DNA of 64,000 nucleotides from Helicobacter_B zhangjianzhongii (GTDB lineage: Bacteria > Campylobacterota > Campylobacteria > Campylobacterales > Helicobacteraceae). Shown here one piece after another: positions 17,637 through 26,794 of this stretch. Numbering within the stretch: the stretch's first letter is position 1; every line of letters begins with the position of its first letter. The translations under genes and the position numbers were made by a program. The notes below the pieces were generated by a model that saw nothing but the letters and a program-made list of their open reading frames with translations, had not been told where the DNA came from and ran no database searches. The stretch lies in NCBI RefSeq assembly GCF_030249855.1, contig NZ_JANURN010000009.1:43110-107109 (forward strand), given 5' to 3'.

Positions 17637-19328
17637 ATGAAAAGTTTTTATGCGCGTTTTTATCCTTACATTAAAGATTATTATTTTTTCTTCTTCTGTG
17701 CCATTTGTGCTAGTGCGCTTAATGCTGGCTGCACGGCGTCTGCCACCTATCTTGTAAAGCCTGTTTTAGATAAGATTTTTACCGAAAAAGATGCGGCTAT
17801 GCTGCTGCTTTTGCCAGCGTTATTTGTGGCGACATATTTTGGCAAAAGTGTGGGCGCGTATGCGCAAAATTTCTTTGTCAATTATATTGGGCTAGATATT
17901 GTGCGCAAAATCCGCGAAGATGTCCTAGCCCATATGCTACGGCTTGATTTAGAGTTTTTCAACAAAATGCGCAAAGGCGAGCTCATCGCACGCATTACCA
18001 ATGATATAGGGCTTGTGCGAGCGGCGGTGTCAAATTATTTTGCTGATTTTATGCGCGAGAGTCTTACGATTATCGGGCTGCTTTGTGTGGTGATCTACCA
18101 AAATCCACGCCTTGCGTTCTACTCGCTTGTGGTGCTGCCCCTTGCGGTGCTGCCGATCCTAATCATTATCCGCCATTTAAAGCGCATTTCACGCAAAACA
18201 CAGGAGAAAAACAGCGACATCACCGCTAAGATTAGCGAAGTGTTTAACAATACCGAAATCATCAAGGCAAACAACGGCGAGCAAATCGAGCTAGAGCATT
18301 ACAAAAGAGAGAATCACCACTTTTTCAAGCTTGGCATTAAAGCCACGCTTATAGGCGGGCTTAATGGTCCTATTATGGAGACTTTGGGGGCGATCGCCAT
18401 TGGGGTGGTGATCTTTGTGGGAGGAAGCGAGGTCATCGCTGGCAATATGACTACCGGGGAGTTTGGCTCCTTTACCACGGCACTTTTTATGCTCTATACG
18501 CCCATTAAACGCGTGATAGGGATCATCACAAGCTTTCAAGACGCGCTTGTAGGGGGTGAGCGGATCGGGCAGATCCTAGATCTGCGCCCAAGTATCATTG
18601 ATGGCAATACAATCTTACAAGCCCCATTGCAAGAGCTTTCTATCAATAATGTGCATTTACACTATGATGAGGTCGCTGCGCTAAATGGCGTGAGTCTAGC
18701 AGTAAAGCGCAATGAGATCGTAGCACTTGTAGGCAGAAGCGGCAGTGGCAAAAGCTCTCTTGTGAATATGATCTTGCGCTTGTATGATCCAAGCAGTGGA
18801 GAAATCACAATCAATGGCACCAATATCAAGCACTTCACGCAAAAAAGCCTGCGCGATCATATCACGATCGTAACGCAGCGCATTTTTATATTCCACGATA
18901 CTATCGCGGCAAATGTCGCCTATGGGCAAGCAATCGATGAAGCGCGCGTGATAGAGAGCCTGAAAAAGGCGCAGGCGTGGGAGTTTGTGGAAGCTTGTGA
19001 AAATGGGATTTATACAATGCTTGATGAGTTTGGCGCGAATCTTAGCGGTGGGCAGCGGCAGAGGATCGCTATCGCAAGAGCGATTTACCGCGATTGCGAT
19101 GTGATCATCTTTGATGAAGCGACAAGCGCGCTAGATATACACACAGAAGAAGCCGTGCGAGAGAGCATCGATACTATCAAAAAAGATAAGATCATTATCC
19201 TAATCGCGCATCGCCCAAGCACCATCTCCCTAGCCTCGCGCGTGTATTGCCTAGATAATGGCATAATCACTGACATCACCACCCCACAAGGATTTTTAGC
19301 CCGCGATGAAATACGACATAACGCTTGA
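17637..19328 (+). CDS. msbA: MsbA-like ABC exporter (lipid A/multidrug type)
   Basis: Half-size ABC exporter of 563 residues with an N-terminal membrane domain (about six helices, residues 15-300) and a C-terminal ATPase. ATPase motifs: Walker A GRSGSGKSS near residue 365, Q-loop VTQRIFIFHDT, signature LSGGQRQRIAIARAI, Walker B VIIFDEATSALD and switch His IAHRPST. The order and length fit MsbA/LmrA-type homodimers that flip lipid A or drugs. The substrate cannot be proved from sequence. The stop overlaps the following phosphoesterase by 23 bases. Confidence 0.83.
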   Translation: MKSFYARFYPYIKDYYFFFFCAICASALNAGCTASATYLVKPVLDKIFTEKDAAMLLLLPALFVATYFGKSVGAYAQNFFVNYIGLDIVRKIREDVLAHMLRLDLEFFNKMRKGELIARITNDIGLVRAAVSNYFADFMRESLTIIGLLCVVIYQNPRLAFYSLVVLPLAVLPILIIIRHLKRISRKTQEKNSDITAKISEVFNNTEIIKANNGEQIELEHYKRENHHFFKLGIKATLIGGLNGPIMETLGAIAIGVVIFVGGSEVIAGNMTTGEFGSFTTALFMLYTPIKRVIGIITSFQDALVGGERIGQILDLRPSIIDGNTILQAPLQELSINNVHLHYDEVAALNGVSLAVKRNEIVALVGRSGSGKSSLVNMILRLYDPSSGEITINGTNIKHFTQKSLRDHITIVTQRIFIFHDTIAANVAYGQAIDEARVIESLKKAQAWEFVEACENGIYTMLDEFGANLSGGQRQRIAIARAIYRDCDVIIFDEATSALDIHTEEAVRESIDTIKKDKIIILIAHRPSTISLASRVYCLDNGIITDITTPQGFLARDEIRHNA

Positions 19329-19962
19329 CACTTTTGTCATCTCTGATACACACTTTGGGCATAAAGCCGTGATGAAAAAGGAGCCTATCCGCAAGCTAGC
19401 CCTAAAGCAAAGCGGCTTTACGCGCTTTGATGAGCTGCAGATCTATCGCTGGAATAATGCCCTTAGCGCAGATGATAAAATCCTGCATTTAGGAGATTTA
19501 TACTTTGATATGGGCTATAAATACTTGCCGCGCCTACACGGAGAGAAGATCCTTATTGTGGGGAATAATGACATAGGCAAGTTTGAGCGAGTAGAAAAAA
19601 TGCAAGAGTGGCAAGTCTGCCATAAGCTAAAGCTCCAAATCCCTGAAGCCAAGCGTATAAAAGCCCGCCTTAGGGCAAAATTTGGCAAGTCCCAGCTTAA
19701 AGACCCTTATGCCAATGCCATTGTGCTAGACCTTGGCAAAGAGCGCGTGATGTTTAGCCATTTTCCTGTGTTTAACCGCAAGAGAGATGATCGATTCTAC
19801 CTAGCGCGTGATGTGCTTGATGAAGCGTATAAAATCTGCGATTGCAGTCTCAATATCCACGGACACACGCACACCAAAAAGACCTATAATCGCTTCTGTA
19901 TCAATGCCTGCTGCGAGGAGCTAGACTTCACGCCTGTGCGCCTTAGAGAGATTGTGCGCTAG
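19306..19962 (+). CDS. Metallophosphoesterase family protein
   Basis: 218 residues. Calcineurin-like motifs are visible: SDTHFGH near the N-terminus, HLGDLYFD, VGNND, a mid-protein FSHFPVF, and HGHTHTKKTYNRFCINACCEE near the C-terminus. These supply the Asp/His/Asn ligands for a dinuclear metal centre. The substrate is unknown. The gene overlaps the msbA-like gene by 23 bases, so the two are co-translated, but a functional link is not obvious. Confidence 0.82.
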   Translation: MKYDITLDTFVISDTHFGHKAVMKKEPIRKLALKQSGFTRFDELQIYRWNNALSADDKILHLGDLYFDMGYKYLPRLHGEKILIVGNNDIGKFERVEKMQEWQVCHKLKLQIPEAKRIKARLRAKFGKSQLKDPYANAIVLDLGKERVMFSHFPVFNRKRDDRFYLARDVLDEAYKICDCSLNIHGHTHTKKTYNRFCINACCEELDFTPVRLREIVR

Positions 19963-20020
19963 GGGATTGTGGGCGATTGTGGTTGGTGGTGGGCTAGATC
20001 TACGATAGTAAGGAGTATGA

Positions 20021-23000
20021 GTGGAACTTGTGGTTGTGTTGGTCATTATTTTTATAGTGTTTTTGTTTGTCGGCGCGGTGTATGGGTTTATCGCCCGCTC
20101 TAAGGCGCAGCAGATTGCTAGAGATTTGGAGCTCGCACATAGTAAGCTTGGGCGCGTGATGGCAAGACTAGAGAAGCTAGAATCTAGTTTTTCCCCATCA
20201 TCACAAGCCGGCAAAATCGGTGCGGCGATCCACGCGCAACAAAAAGGCGAAAAAGTGGATTCTAGTAAAGATTCTGCTAGTGCAGAATGTGTGGATTGCC
20301 ACGCGGATTTTCAATCCGCTCGCAATGACAGCACAAACGCCGCCCACAATGACACAAAAGTGGATTCTAGGTCTTGGGATTCTAAGATTGTGCGGCTAGA
20401 ATCGGGGCTTTTTAAGCCGAGTGCGGAGATAAGGCTAGGTCGCCTATCGCACAAGCAAGGCGCAGAAATCCGCGATTCTAGCCCGCAAGCTGAATCCCTC
20501 GCTAAAAAAGTGGATTCTAGTGGATCTTGCGATTCTAGCCCGCAAGCCAAATCCATCGCTAAAGATTCTAGTAAGCCCAAATCCGCAGCACACTCTAGCA
20601 CACAGCCTACCCCCAAATTCCAACGCCTCCTCCACACATTCACGCAAAACAGCCTTGCCCTGCTTGGTGGGATATTTTTTATCCTTGCGGCATTTTTCCT
20701 TATCAATTACTCAATCAATCACTCTCTTATCACGCCCCAAGTTCGCATTGGCTTGAGTCTTGCCTTTGGCGTGCTGCTGCTTGCTTGTGGGATACTCTCC
20801 ACACTCTACCAACACACACTAGCAAGAAAGCTCCAACGCCTAAGCATATTCAAGCAGCCCTCCATAATCGCCCAAACCTGCATTGGCGCGGGGCTTGTGG
20901 TGGAGTTTCTAGCGGTGTATGGGGGGTATTATTTTTATAGATTTTTTGGGCTTACAGGGGCATTTGCGCTGCTGGCACTCATCGCGGTATTTGCGCTTGT
21001 TTTGACCCTGCGCTATGGGGTGGTGATAGGGATTTTTGGCGTGCTAGGGAGCTTTAGCACGCCTGTGCTGCTCGCAAGTGGGGCGTATCACGCTACTATG
21101 CTTTTTGTCTATGTGCTTGTGTGCTATTTTTTCGCATTTAGCATTGCGATAAGAAGCAGGCAATTTGTGATATTTCTCATCGCAAATGTGTTTGTGCTAG
21201 GCTATATGCTGGATTTTGTGCTCTTGCGCGAGGTGGGAAAAGTGGGGCTTGTGCTGCTTGTGCTTGTGGTTATAGCACTGCTTGGGGCGCATAGTGCTTT
21301 CGCGCTTATGTATGCGCCAGATTCTACGCCCCTATCTACAAGCGAGCAAGCAAGCAGCAAAAAGCCTAGCAATGCTATGGCATTGTGGTGCAATGCTTTG
21401 GGGCTTAGCCTTGTGCTCTCTGCGCTTGTGCTGTGCGTGGGGATCGCTAGGCTTTTTTCGCGACTTGGCTATATGGATTTTGGCACGCTTGAGCTAGCAT
21501 TTTTGGCATTTATCACAGCGTGTTTGTTCGCACTCCCAGCTCTCACGCGCTTTGCACGCTATCCTATTAGCCCGCTTTATCTAAGCCTGCCCATACCCTT
21601 TAGCGTGCTTATGCTCTGCTTTGTGATTAAGGCTGCTGGGGCAAGCACGCTTGTGGCACTTGGCTTTATGGTAGGCGTGGCGGCGGGGCTTTATGTCTAT
21701 GTGCGCTTTAGGGATTTGGCTTGTGGGCTAGAATCCACTTGCAAAAGCACTTCTGGTGCAAAAGTGGATTCTAGTAATGATTCTGCTAGCGCAGAATGTG
21801 TGGATTGCCACGCGGATTTTCAATCCGCTCGCAATGACAGAAAAAACACTACTATTGAAAAAATGGATTCTAAGAAGTCTTGGGATTCTAAGAGGTCTTG
21901 CAATTCTAGCCCACAGGCTGAATCCCTCGCTAAAGATTCTAATGTAGCGCGTATGCGCGTATGGTATCTATGGCTTATGAGCTTTAGCGCGCTATGCTTT
22001 CTCCTACTCTCCACACAGATTGCCTGCCTTGATTGGATTGAGAGTGCTGGCAAATATGCGATGTGGATTCTAGGGCTTGGGGTGTTTGGCTGGGTGTATC
22101 GCGCGGTGGTGGTCTATGGGCTCACACCCTATCGCGATGTCTTGCTGCTTGTAAGCGCGTTTGGGGCACTTGGGGCACTTGGGCTCATTGGCGATGATCT
22201 CTTACACACGCTTCCACAGACGATGAGAGTCTCTCTGCTCTGGCTTGCAAGCGGTATTTTGCTAGCCCTGCTTGGACGCACAAAGATTCTGCCTAGGGGG
22301 ATTAGCGGCTTTGAGTGGGTGTTTGCTGGCTTTGGGCTGCTGGCGACTTGGGCGCATATTGTGGGGGTTGATTTGCTCTATGGGCTATTTGGCGGCTTGC
22401 GCGGCTCGTATCTGCCAGAGCTTTGCGTCTTTATGCTTGTGAGTGCGATAAATCTCTGGCTTTTTGCGCGTGCGGTGGATTCTCCTGCTGCTTCTCCCTC
22501 TACCTCTCTTTCCACTTGGCGCCGTGGGATTTTTGCCGCTCTAGCTGTGCTGCTACTTTGGGAGATAATCGCGCTCATCAATCTCTGCGCGCTTTGGATC
22601 GTGCGACATTGGTTTATGGGATTTGATGATTTCTATATGCCGCGCGAGAGTATATCGCGCACGCTAGCGGTTTGCGTGGTGTTTGCCATCGCATTTGGTG
22701 CGCTTACAATCAGCTCCATAGCGCGCACAAAGCAGAATCTAGCCCAGCAAAGCCAGCTAGCTAATCACTCATCTCGCCAGAATCCACTTTGGATAAGTTT
22801 TTACACGCGCTCAAGCCTAGTGCTTTTTGTCTATGGGCTTGTGGGATTCTGCTCGCTACTTCTCTCCTATAAGGGACATACCTATGCCTATGCCGCAGCG
22901 GAGATAGATATGCTCCAAGCCTTAAATCAGCTCTTTGTAGCAATCATAGCCCAAGTGGTGCTTATAGGGCTAGCTGGAGTGCTGTGCTTGTGCTACACAA

Positions 23001-23509
23001 AATCCCTAGCCACATCGTGGCACGCACAAGGAGCAAAAGACACTAAAGACTCTTTTACATTTGCACGCTTCTCACTGCAGCTCATCGCCAATACCGCGGC
23101 TCTTGTGGGGATTGTGGGTGCGCTGGTGTATGTGATACGACTATGCTTTGCTGGGAGGGGGGATATTTCCTTTGGCAATATAGTGATAGGCGATAGGAGC
23201 TTGTTCTATGAGTTTGGGAGTGCTGGGTTTGGTGAGATTGAGCTATATACCTACTCTATCGCGCTAGTGCTGCTTGGGATTATTATGCTAGCGGGGTATT
23301 TTATCTCGCGCTATAAGGTGTATAAAATCTATGCGTTTGTGCTCTTTGGGGCTGCCACGCTCAAGGTCTTTTTCATCGATACAAGCAGACTTGATAGCCT
23401 AGCAAAGATCGCGCTATTTGTCTGTATGGGCGTGCTGTTTTTAAGCGTAAGCTATCTCTATGCGCGATTGGTGAAAAAAGTGGATTCTAGGGATCAGCTT
23501 GTGGGCTAG
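20021..23509 (+). CDS. Large DUF2339-family polytopic membrane protein with two repeat-derived inserts
   Basis: GTG start at 20021, with AAGGAG five bases upstream, gives 1162 residues. There is an N-terminal membrane anchor, a soluble segment, and then some 25-30 hydrophobic helices, resembling the DUF2339 family of predicted membrane proteins; function unknown. Residues about 75-200 and 565-640 are not native-looking. They are low complexity and translate structured genomic repeats, for example two copies of the peptide CHADFQSARND (20290-20330 and 21799-21840) and repeated KVDSS, SSPQAESLAK and RLSHKQGAEI. Both inserts stay in frame with no stops. They fall in hydrophilic loops, so the membrane core may tolerate them. 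Confidence 0.72.
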   Translation: MELVVVLVIIFIVFLFVGAVYGFIARSKAQQIARDLELAHSKLGRVMARLEKLESSFSPSSQAGKIGAAIHAQQKGEKVDSSKDSASAECVDCHADFQSARNDSTNAAHNDTKVDSRSWDSKIVRLESGLFKPSAEIRLGRLSHKQGAEIRDSSPQAESLAKKVDSSGSCDSSPQAKSIAKDSSKPKSAAHSSTQPTPKFQRLLHTFTQNSLALLGGIFFILAAFFLINYSINHSLITPQVRIGLSLAFGVLLLACGILSTLYQHTLARKLQRLSIFKQPSIIAQTCIGAGLVVEFLAVYGGYYFYRFFGLTGAFALLALIAVFALVLTLRYGVVIGIFGVLGSFSTPVLLASGAYHATMLFVYVLVCYFFAFSIAIRSRQFVIFLIANVFVLGYMLDFVLLREVGKVGLVLLVLVVIALLGAHSAFALMYAPDSTPLSTSEQASSKKPSNAMALWCNALGLSLVLSALVLCVGIARLFSRLGYMDFGTLELAFLAFITACLFALPALTRFARYPISPLYLSLPIPFSVLMLCFVIKAAGASTLVALGFMVGVAAGLYVYVRFRDLACGLESTCKSTSGAKVDSSNDSASAECVDCHADFQSARNDRKNTTIEKMDSKKSWDSKRSCNSSPQAESLAKDSNVARMRVWYLWLMSFSALCFLLLSTQIACLDWIESAGKYAMWILGLGVFGWVYRAVVVYGLTPYRDVLLLVSAFGALGALGLIGDDLLHTLPQTMRVSLLWLASGILLALLGRTKILPRGISGFEWVFAGFGLLATWAHIVGVDLLYGLFGGLRGSYLPELCVFMLVSAINLWLFARAVDSPAASPSTSLSTWRRGIFAALAVLLLWEIIALINLCALWIVRHWFMGFDDFYMPRESISRTLAVCVVFAIAFGALTISSIARTKQNLAQQSQLANHSSRQNPLWISFYTRSSLVLFVYGLVGFCSLLLSYKGHTYAYAAAEIDMLQALNQLFVAIIAQVVLIGLAGVLCLCYTKSLATSWHAQGAKDTKDSFTFARFSLQLIANTAALVGIVGALVYVIRLCFAGRGDISFGNIVIGDRSLFYEFGSAGFGEIELYTYSIALVLLGIIMLAGYFISRYKVYKIYAFVLFGAATLKVFFIDTSRLDSLAKIALFVCMGVLFLSVSYLYARLVKKVDSRDQLVG
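20290..20330. repeat. CATTGCGAG-type hairpin repeat inside DUF2339 gene, copy 1
   Basis: GGATTGCCACGCGGATT - TTC - AATCCGCTCGCAATGAC: conserved outer ends and a perfect inner stem GCGGATT/AATCCGC. It is read in frame as VDCHADFQSARND. The identical unit recurs at 21799-21840 in the same gene, and a near copy lies at 36385-36425. Confidence 0.88.
20380..20490. repeat. Long nested palindromic element inside DUF2339 gene
   Basis: Outer arms ...CTAGAATCG... and ...CGATTCTAG... enclose a centre GATAAGG-CTAGGT-CGCCTATC that is itself dyad symmetric. The same design occurs near 23505, 34680, 35095, 35990, 37740, 38422, 44150, 44500, 47185 and 47875. Confidence 0.7.
21799..21840. repeat. CATTGCGAG-type hairpin repeat inside DUF2339 gene, copy 2
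   Basis: Second in-frame copy of the unit at 20290-20330, again preceded by GATTCTGCTAGYGCAGAATG. The two copies together suggest a composite repeat of about 60 bases inserted or duplicated twice in this gene. Confidence 0.88.
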
Positions 23510-23612
23510 AATCGTAGATTTCATCAGCCCGCTCGCTCGATAGACCTCTAGTCTTATCTCACTCGCTCGCTTTGAAAACCACGATTCTAGCACCACAATC
23601 TTAGAATCCTAA
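23505..23612. repeat. Intergenic long palindromic element between convergent genes
   Basis: Runs from CTAGAATCGTAGATTTCATC through CGATAGAC-CTCT-AGTCTTATC to CCACGATTCTAGCACC. It is almost identical to 37745-37853 and starts at the stop codon of the DUF2339 gene. It could act as a bidirectional terminator between this gene and the minus-strand TPR gene. Confidence 0.75.
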
Positions 23613-23683
23613 TTCAGCAAAGCGTAAAACGAGGATTCTAGGTAATGATAGGCAGCAACGCCACAACGCCACAAAGCTAATGG

Positions 23684-25561
23684 CTAGCCCATACGCAAGA
23701 GATAGGATTCTAGCTCTTGCAAGACTTGCTCCCATTGTCCATAGACATTTTGCGCAAAGACCTCCCCCCCACAATACCCACTAAAGCGACTTTTGCCTAT
23801 CTCGCCCCACCGCCAATCATATCGCTTATATGCCAAAGTCGCACACGGCACGCCAAGGGCTATGGCTAAGTGCGCCACCACAGAATCCACACTTACTACC
23901 AAATCCATAGCTGTAATCAGCCTAGCAGTATCGTAAAAATCGTGCAAAGCATAAGTGTATAAAATCCTATCTTGCGTGTTTGTAGCAGGGGCTTGCAGGG
24001 ATTCTAGGGAGCTTTTGGACTCTGTGGTTAGGGATTTTAAAGTGGGCTTTTCTACAATGGATTCTAGTGGCTCAGGCTGGATACAATGCAAGGAAAATGC
24101 CAAGCCCTTTTGCGCACAAGAGCCAAAGCTTGCTAGCAGCTTTTCAAGCGGGATTGACTTGTATGCAGCATAGGCGAAGTTGGGATTTGAGTGGAAAAAT
24201 ATCCCTATGCGCAAAGGCTTAGTGGTATCTGGGGTAGGAGTGGTAAAAGTCTCTACAATGCCCTCTAAACAGGAGTCCCTCACCACTTGCGTAGCAGAAT
24301 CTAGCAAGGCAAACTCATCAAGCGCGCTAGGGCTATGTGCGGGCGTGGTGGCAAAGACATCGCGCAGATACAGGGCATTGTGTGCGAAGTCTTCAAGCAG
24401 TGAGATCCCTAGCACATAGGGCAGGCTTGGCAGAGAGATACAATAATCAAAGTCATTAAACTCTTCCCCCACGACATTAAACCGCTTGGCAAAAAGCCTA
24501 CGCAAAGGGGCTTGCACAAAGACATATTTCTCCTTGCATTCTAGGCTATCGATAAATCTTGCAAACATCACACTATCGCCAAAGCCCTGCTCGTGGAAAA
24601 GAAGCACGCGAGCATTTTTGATACATTCGCGGATCGCCGCTGGCTCTGGCAGCACGGCAATATGCCTTGAGCTTTGGAAAAATCGCGCATTATCTAGTGT
24701 TTGCTCTTTATGGAGCTTTAATCGCTCTTGATAGTAGCCAAAGCCCCTTTCAAGCACCCCCACACTAAGCAGCAAATGCGCGTAGTTTATGACATATTCA
24801 AACTTTGGGGCGATCATATAGCACTTTTGATAAAGTCGCTCTGCTTCTCTGCTCTTGCCCGCATAGCGCAGGGCATTAGCAAAGTTGAAGTAAAAATCCG
24901 CGCGCGAGGCATTATAGGCTTGATATAGCTCCTCGCTCTCGCCTAGCTCTTTAAGGCGTGGGGCAAAATAGGCTTCAAGATTTTTATACAAAATCAATGC
25001 AGAATCCACATCATCAACCATCACATAAGTGTGGGCTAGGTTGAAGTGGGCTTCTAGGCTTTGACAGGTTTTATACAGCGCGATGGCTTGGGGGTAGGCT
25101 TCCACTTTGGCATAGAGATTAGCGAGATTATAGGCGGCTTGGGTGTCATTGGGAGAGAGCTTTAGCACTTCTTGGTAAGCGGCTATGGCGTGCTCTGTCT
25201 CATCGGCTTGGCTTAGAATCCTAGCAAGATTGAAGTAAATGTCTGGGTTGGTGCTTGGCAGAAAAGGTGCGAGTGTTAGGGCGGCGGATTTTAGCGAGCC
25301 GGCTTTGCGCAAAAGCTCGGAGAGATTTATAGCTATGGACTCATCATTTGGGGCGAGATTCTGGGCGTTTTTAAGATAGTCTATGGCTCGTGCCACATCA
25401 CCTAGATAATACAAGCTCATCGCGCAAATAAACCATACTTGCGCGTTGTTTGGGTCTTTAGCAAGCAGTGCGGTGGCGATTTGTAGGCAAAGGGGGTAAT
25501 TTTGCTCGTTATAAGTGTGTAAAAGATTGGTAAGAGTGGCTTGTCGCTTCTCTTGATTCAT
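23684..25561 (-). CDS. TPR protein with glycosyltransferase-like C-terminal domain
   Basis: 625 residues. The N-terminal half (about 1-280) is a run of tetratricopeptide repeats with TPR consensus spacing (for example NAQVWFICAMSLYYLGDVARAIDYLKNAQ and AAYNLANLYAKVEAYPQAIALY). The C-terminal half starts at VLLFHEQGFGDSVMFARF and ends with VVSVDSVVAHLAIALGVPCATL and DWRWGEIGKSRFSGY, the pattern of GT-B heptosyltransferase-like domains attached to TPRs in many bacteria. A role in glycosylating proteins or surface glycans is likely but the substrate is unknown. A short repeat-derived LESIVEKPTLKSLTTESKSSLESL segment interrupts the C-terminal domain. Confidence 0.75.
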   Translation of the reverse strand: MNQEKRQATLTNLLHTYNEQNYPLCLQIATALLAKDPNNAQVWFICAMSLYYLGDVARAIDYLKNAQNLAPNDESIAINLSELLRKAGSLKSAALTLAPFLPSTNPDIYFNLARILSQADETEHAIAAYQEVLKLSPNDTQAAYNLANLYAKVEAYPQAIALYKTCQSLEAHFNLAHTYVMVDDVDSALILYKNLEAYFAPRLKELGESEELYQAYNASRADFYFNFANALRYAGKSREAERLYQKCYMIAPKFEYVINYAHLLLSVGVLERGFGYYQERLKLHKEQTLDNARFFQSSRHIAVLPEPAAIRECIKNARVLLFHEQGFGDSVMFARFIDSLECKEKYVFVQAPLRRLFAKRFNVVGEEFNDFDYCISLPSLPYVLGISLLEDFAHNALYLRDVFATTPAHSPSALDEFALLDSATQVVRDSCLEGIVETFTTPTPDTTKPLRIGIFFHSNPNFAYAAYKSIPLEKLLASFGSCAQKGLAFSLHCIQPEPLESIVEKPTLKSLTTESKSSLESLQAPATNTQDRILYTYALHDFYDTARLITAMDLVVSVDSVVAHLAIALGVPCATLAYKRYDWRWGEIGKSRFSGYCGGEVFAQNVYGQWEQVLQELESYLLRMG

Positions 25562-25590
25562 CTAGCCACTCTTACTACACAAGGCTGGGT

Positions 25591-25821
25591 CTAGCTATTT
25601 TTATGCGCTTTGCGATACTCTAAAATCATCGCATACACTTCATCTTTCAAAAGAAGCTTTTGCTTTTTTAGCACCTCGATTTCTGTATTGGCAAGATGCT
25701 CTATGCCATCTTCAGCATTTTTGATCTTTTGATCAAGCTCGTTATGCTCGTTAAAAATTTTTTCAAAATGCGCATTGTTCATCTTTAGCGCGTGGATTTC
25801 ATCTCGATATTCGTGGAACAT
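25591..25821 (-). CDS. YdcH/DUF465-family small coiled-coil protein
   Basis: 76 residues beginning MFHEYRDEIHALK and containing NAHFEKIFNEHNELDQKIKNAE and LKKQKLLLKDEVYAMI. This is the YdcH (DUF465) pattern, a short helical hairpin with a conserved KKxKLxLKDE motif. AAGGAG precedes the ATG at a six-base spacing. Function unknown. It lies between the TPR gene (same strand) and a divergent membrane protein gene. Confidence 0.85.
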   Translation of the reverse strand: MFHEYRDEIHALKMNNAHFEKIFNEHNELDQKIKNAEDGIEHLANTEIEVLKKQKLLLKDEVYAMILEYRKAHKNS

Positions 25822-25922
25822 TTTAGACTCCTTAAGCTATGGATTGTGGGTAATTGTAGCATTTTAAGCTTAATTTCTGCTAGGATAGCCGCTTTGATTC
25901 TGTGGCGTTAAGGAGAGAGAAA

Positions 25923-26792
25923 GTGTGGCGCAAATGGCTTAATCATTGGCAGAAAAATGACAAATCCCTGCTAGCAAAAGTGCGGCATACCATAAAGCTT
26001 GCGTATCGGTTTTTGACATATCGGGAAGAGATGTTTTACTACGCTTCTTCGCTGAGTTTTTATACGATTTTCGCGCTTGTCCCGATGCTGTTTATCACCT
26101 TTTCTGTTTTGCTAGCTTTTTCGCACTTTCAAGATAAGATTGTCGATGTAGAGCGGCTCATACTCTCTAATATCCTCCCTGCAAATGCCGAAGTGGTGAT
26201 GAACTTTATGAATACATTTTTAGAAAATGGCGACAAAATGGGCGTTGTCGGGGTGATCTCTGTTTTTATCACTTCTTTGCTCTTTTTTCGCAATTATGAG
26301 TTTATCACTTCAAAAATGTTTAACTCTAAGCCACGCAAGTTTTTTGACTCTTTGATGATGTATTGGACGATGATTACGCTGTTTCCCTTAGCTTCGGTGG
26401 CGATGGTGTATCTTAGTATGAGTGCGCAAGAGATCCTTGATACCCACTTTAAATCGCTTGTGTATTCCCAAGCATTTGTGTGGTTTGTTACTTGTGTGTT
26501 GTTTTTGGTGCTGTTTAGGATTTCTGCTAATAAGCCTCTGCATAAAACAACGCTATTTATCTCATCTTTTGTTTCAGGTAGCATTTGGTTTGTGGTGAAA
26601 AATCTCTTTGTCTATTATGTAACGCTTAATACCACTTACTCCACACTCTATGGCTCTGTATCAATCGTGCTATTTTTGATGGTGTGGATTTATGTCTCGT
26701 GGCTTATTATCCTCTTTGGTATGCGGGCGTGTCAGGGGGTTTTACAATGCTTTGCCCTAGAGAAATCACCCACACAAGATGATATGATCTAG
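25923..26792 (+). CDS. YihY/BrkB-family inner-membrane protein
   Basis: GTG at 25923 has AAGGAG at seven bases; a GTG 21 bases earlier precedes the ribosome site and is rejected. The 289-residue product has a soluble N-terminus and about six hydrophobic helices. Family-typical motifs are FYYASSLSFYTIFALVPMLFITFS and a C-terminal YGSVSIVLFLMVWIYVSWLIILFGM. This family was once annotated as RNase BN, which is now considered wrong; a transport or envelope role is likely. trpF follows after two bases. Confidence 0.83.
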   Translation: MWRKWLNHWQKNDKSLLAKVRHTIKLAYRFLTYREEMFYYASSLSFYTIFALVPMLFITFSVLLAFSHFQDKIVDVERLILSNILPANAEVVMNFMNTFLENGDKMGVVGVISVFITSLLFFRNYEFITSKMFNSKPRKFFDSLMMYWTMITLFPLASVAMVYLSMSAQEILDTHFKSLVYSQAFVWFVTCVLFLVLFRISANKPLHKTTLFISSFVSGSIWFVVKNLFVYYVTLNTTYSTLYGSVSIVLFLMVWIYVSWLIILFGMRACQGVLQCFALEKSPTQDDMI

Positions 26793-26794
26793 CT

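Noticed and set aside
23505..23612. Insertion sequence remnant
   Set aside because: The element has palindromic design but no transposase coding sequence or target duplication; treated as a structured repeat.
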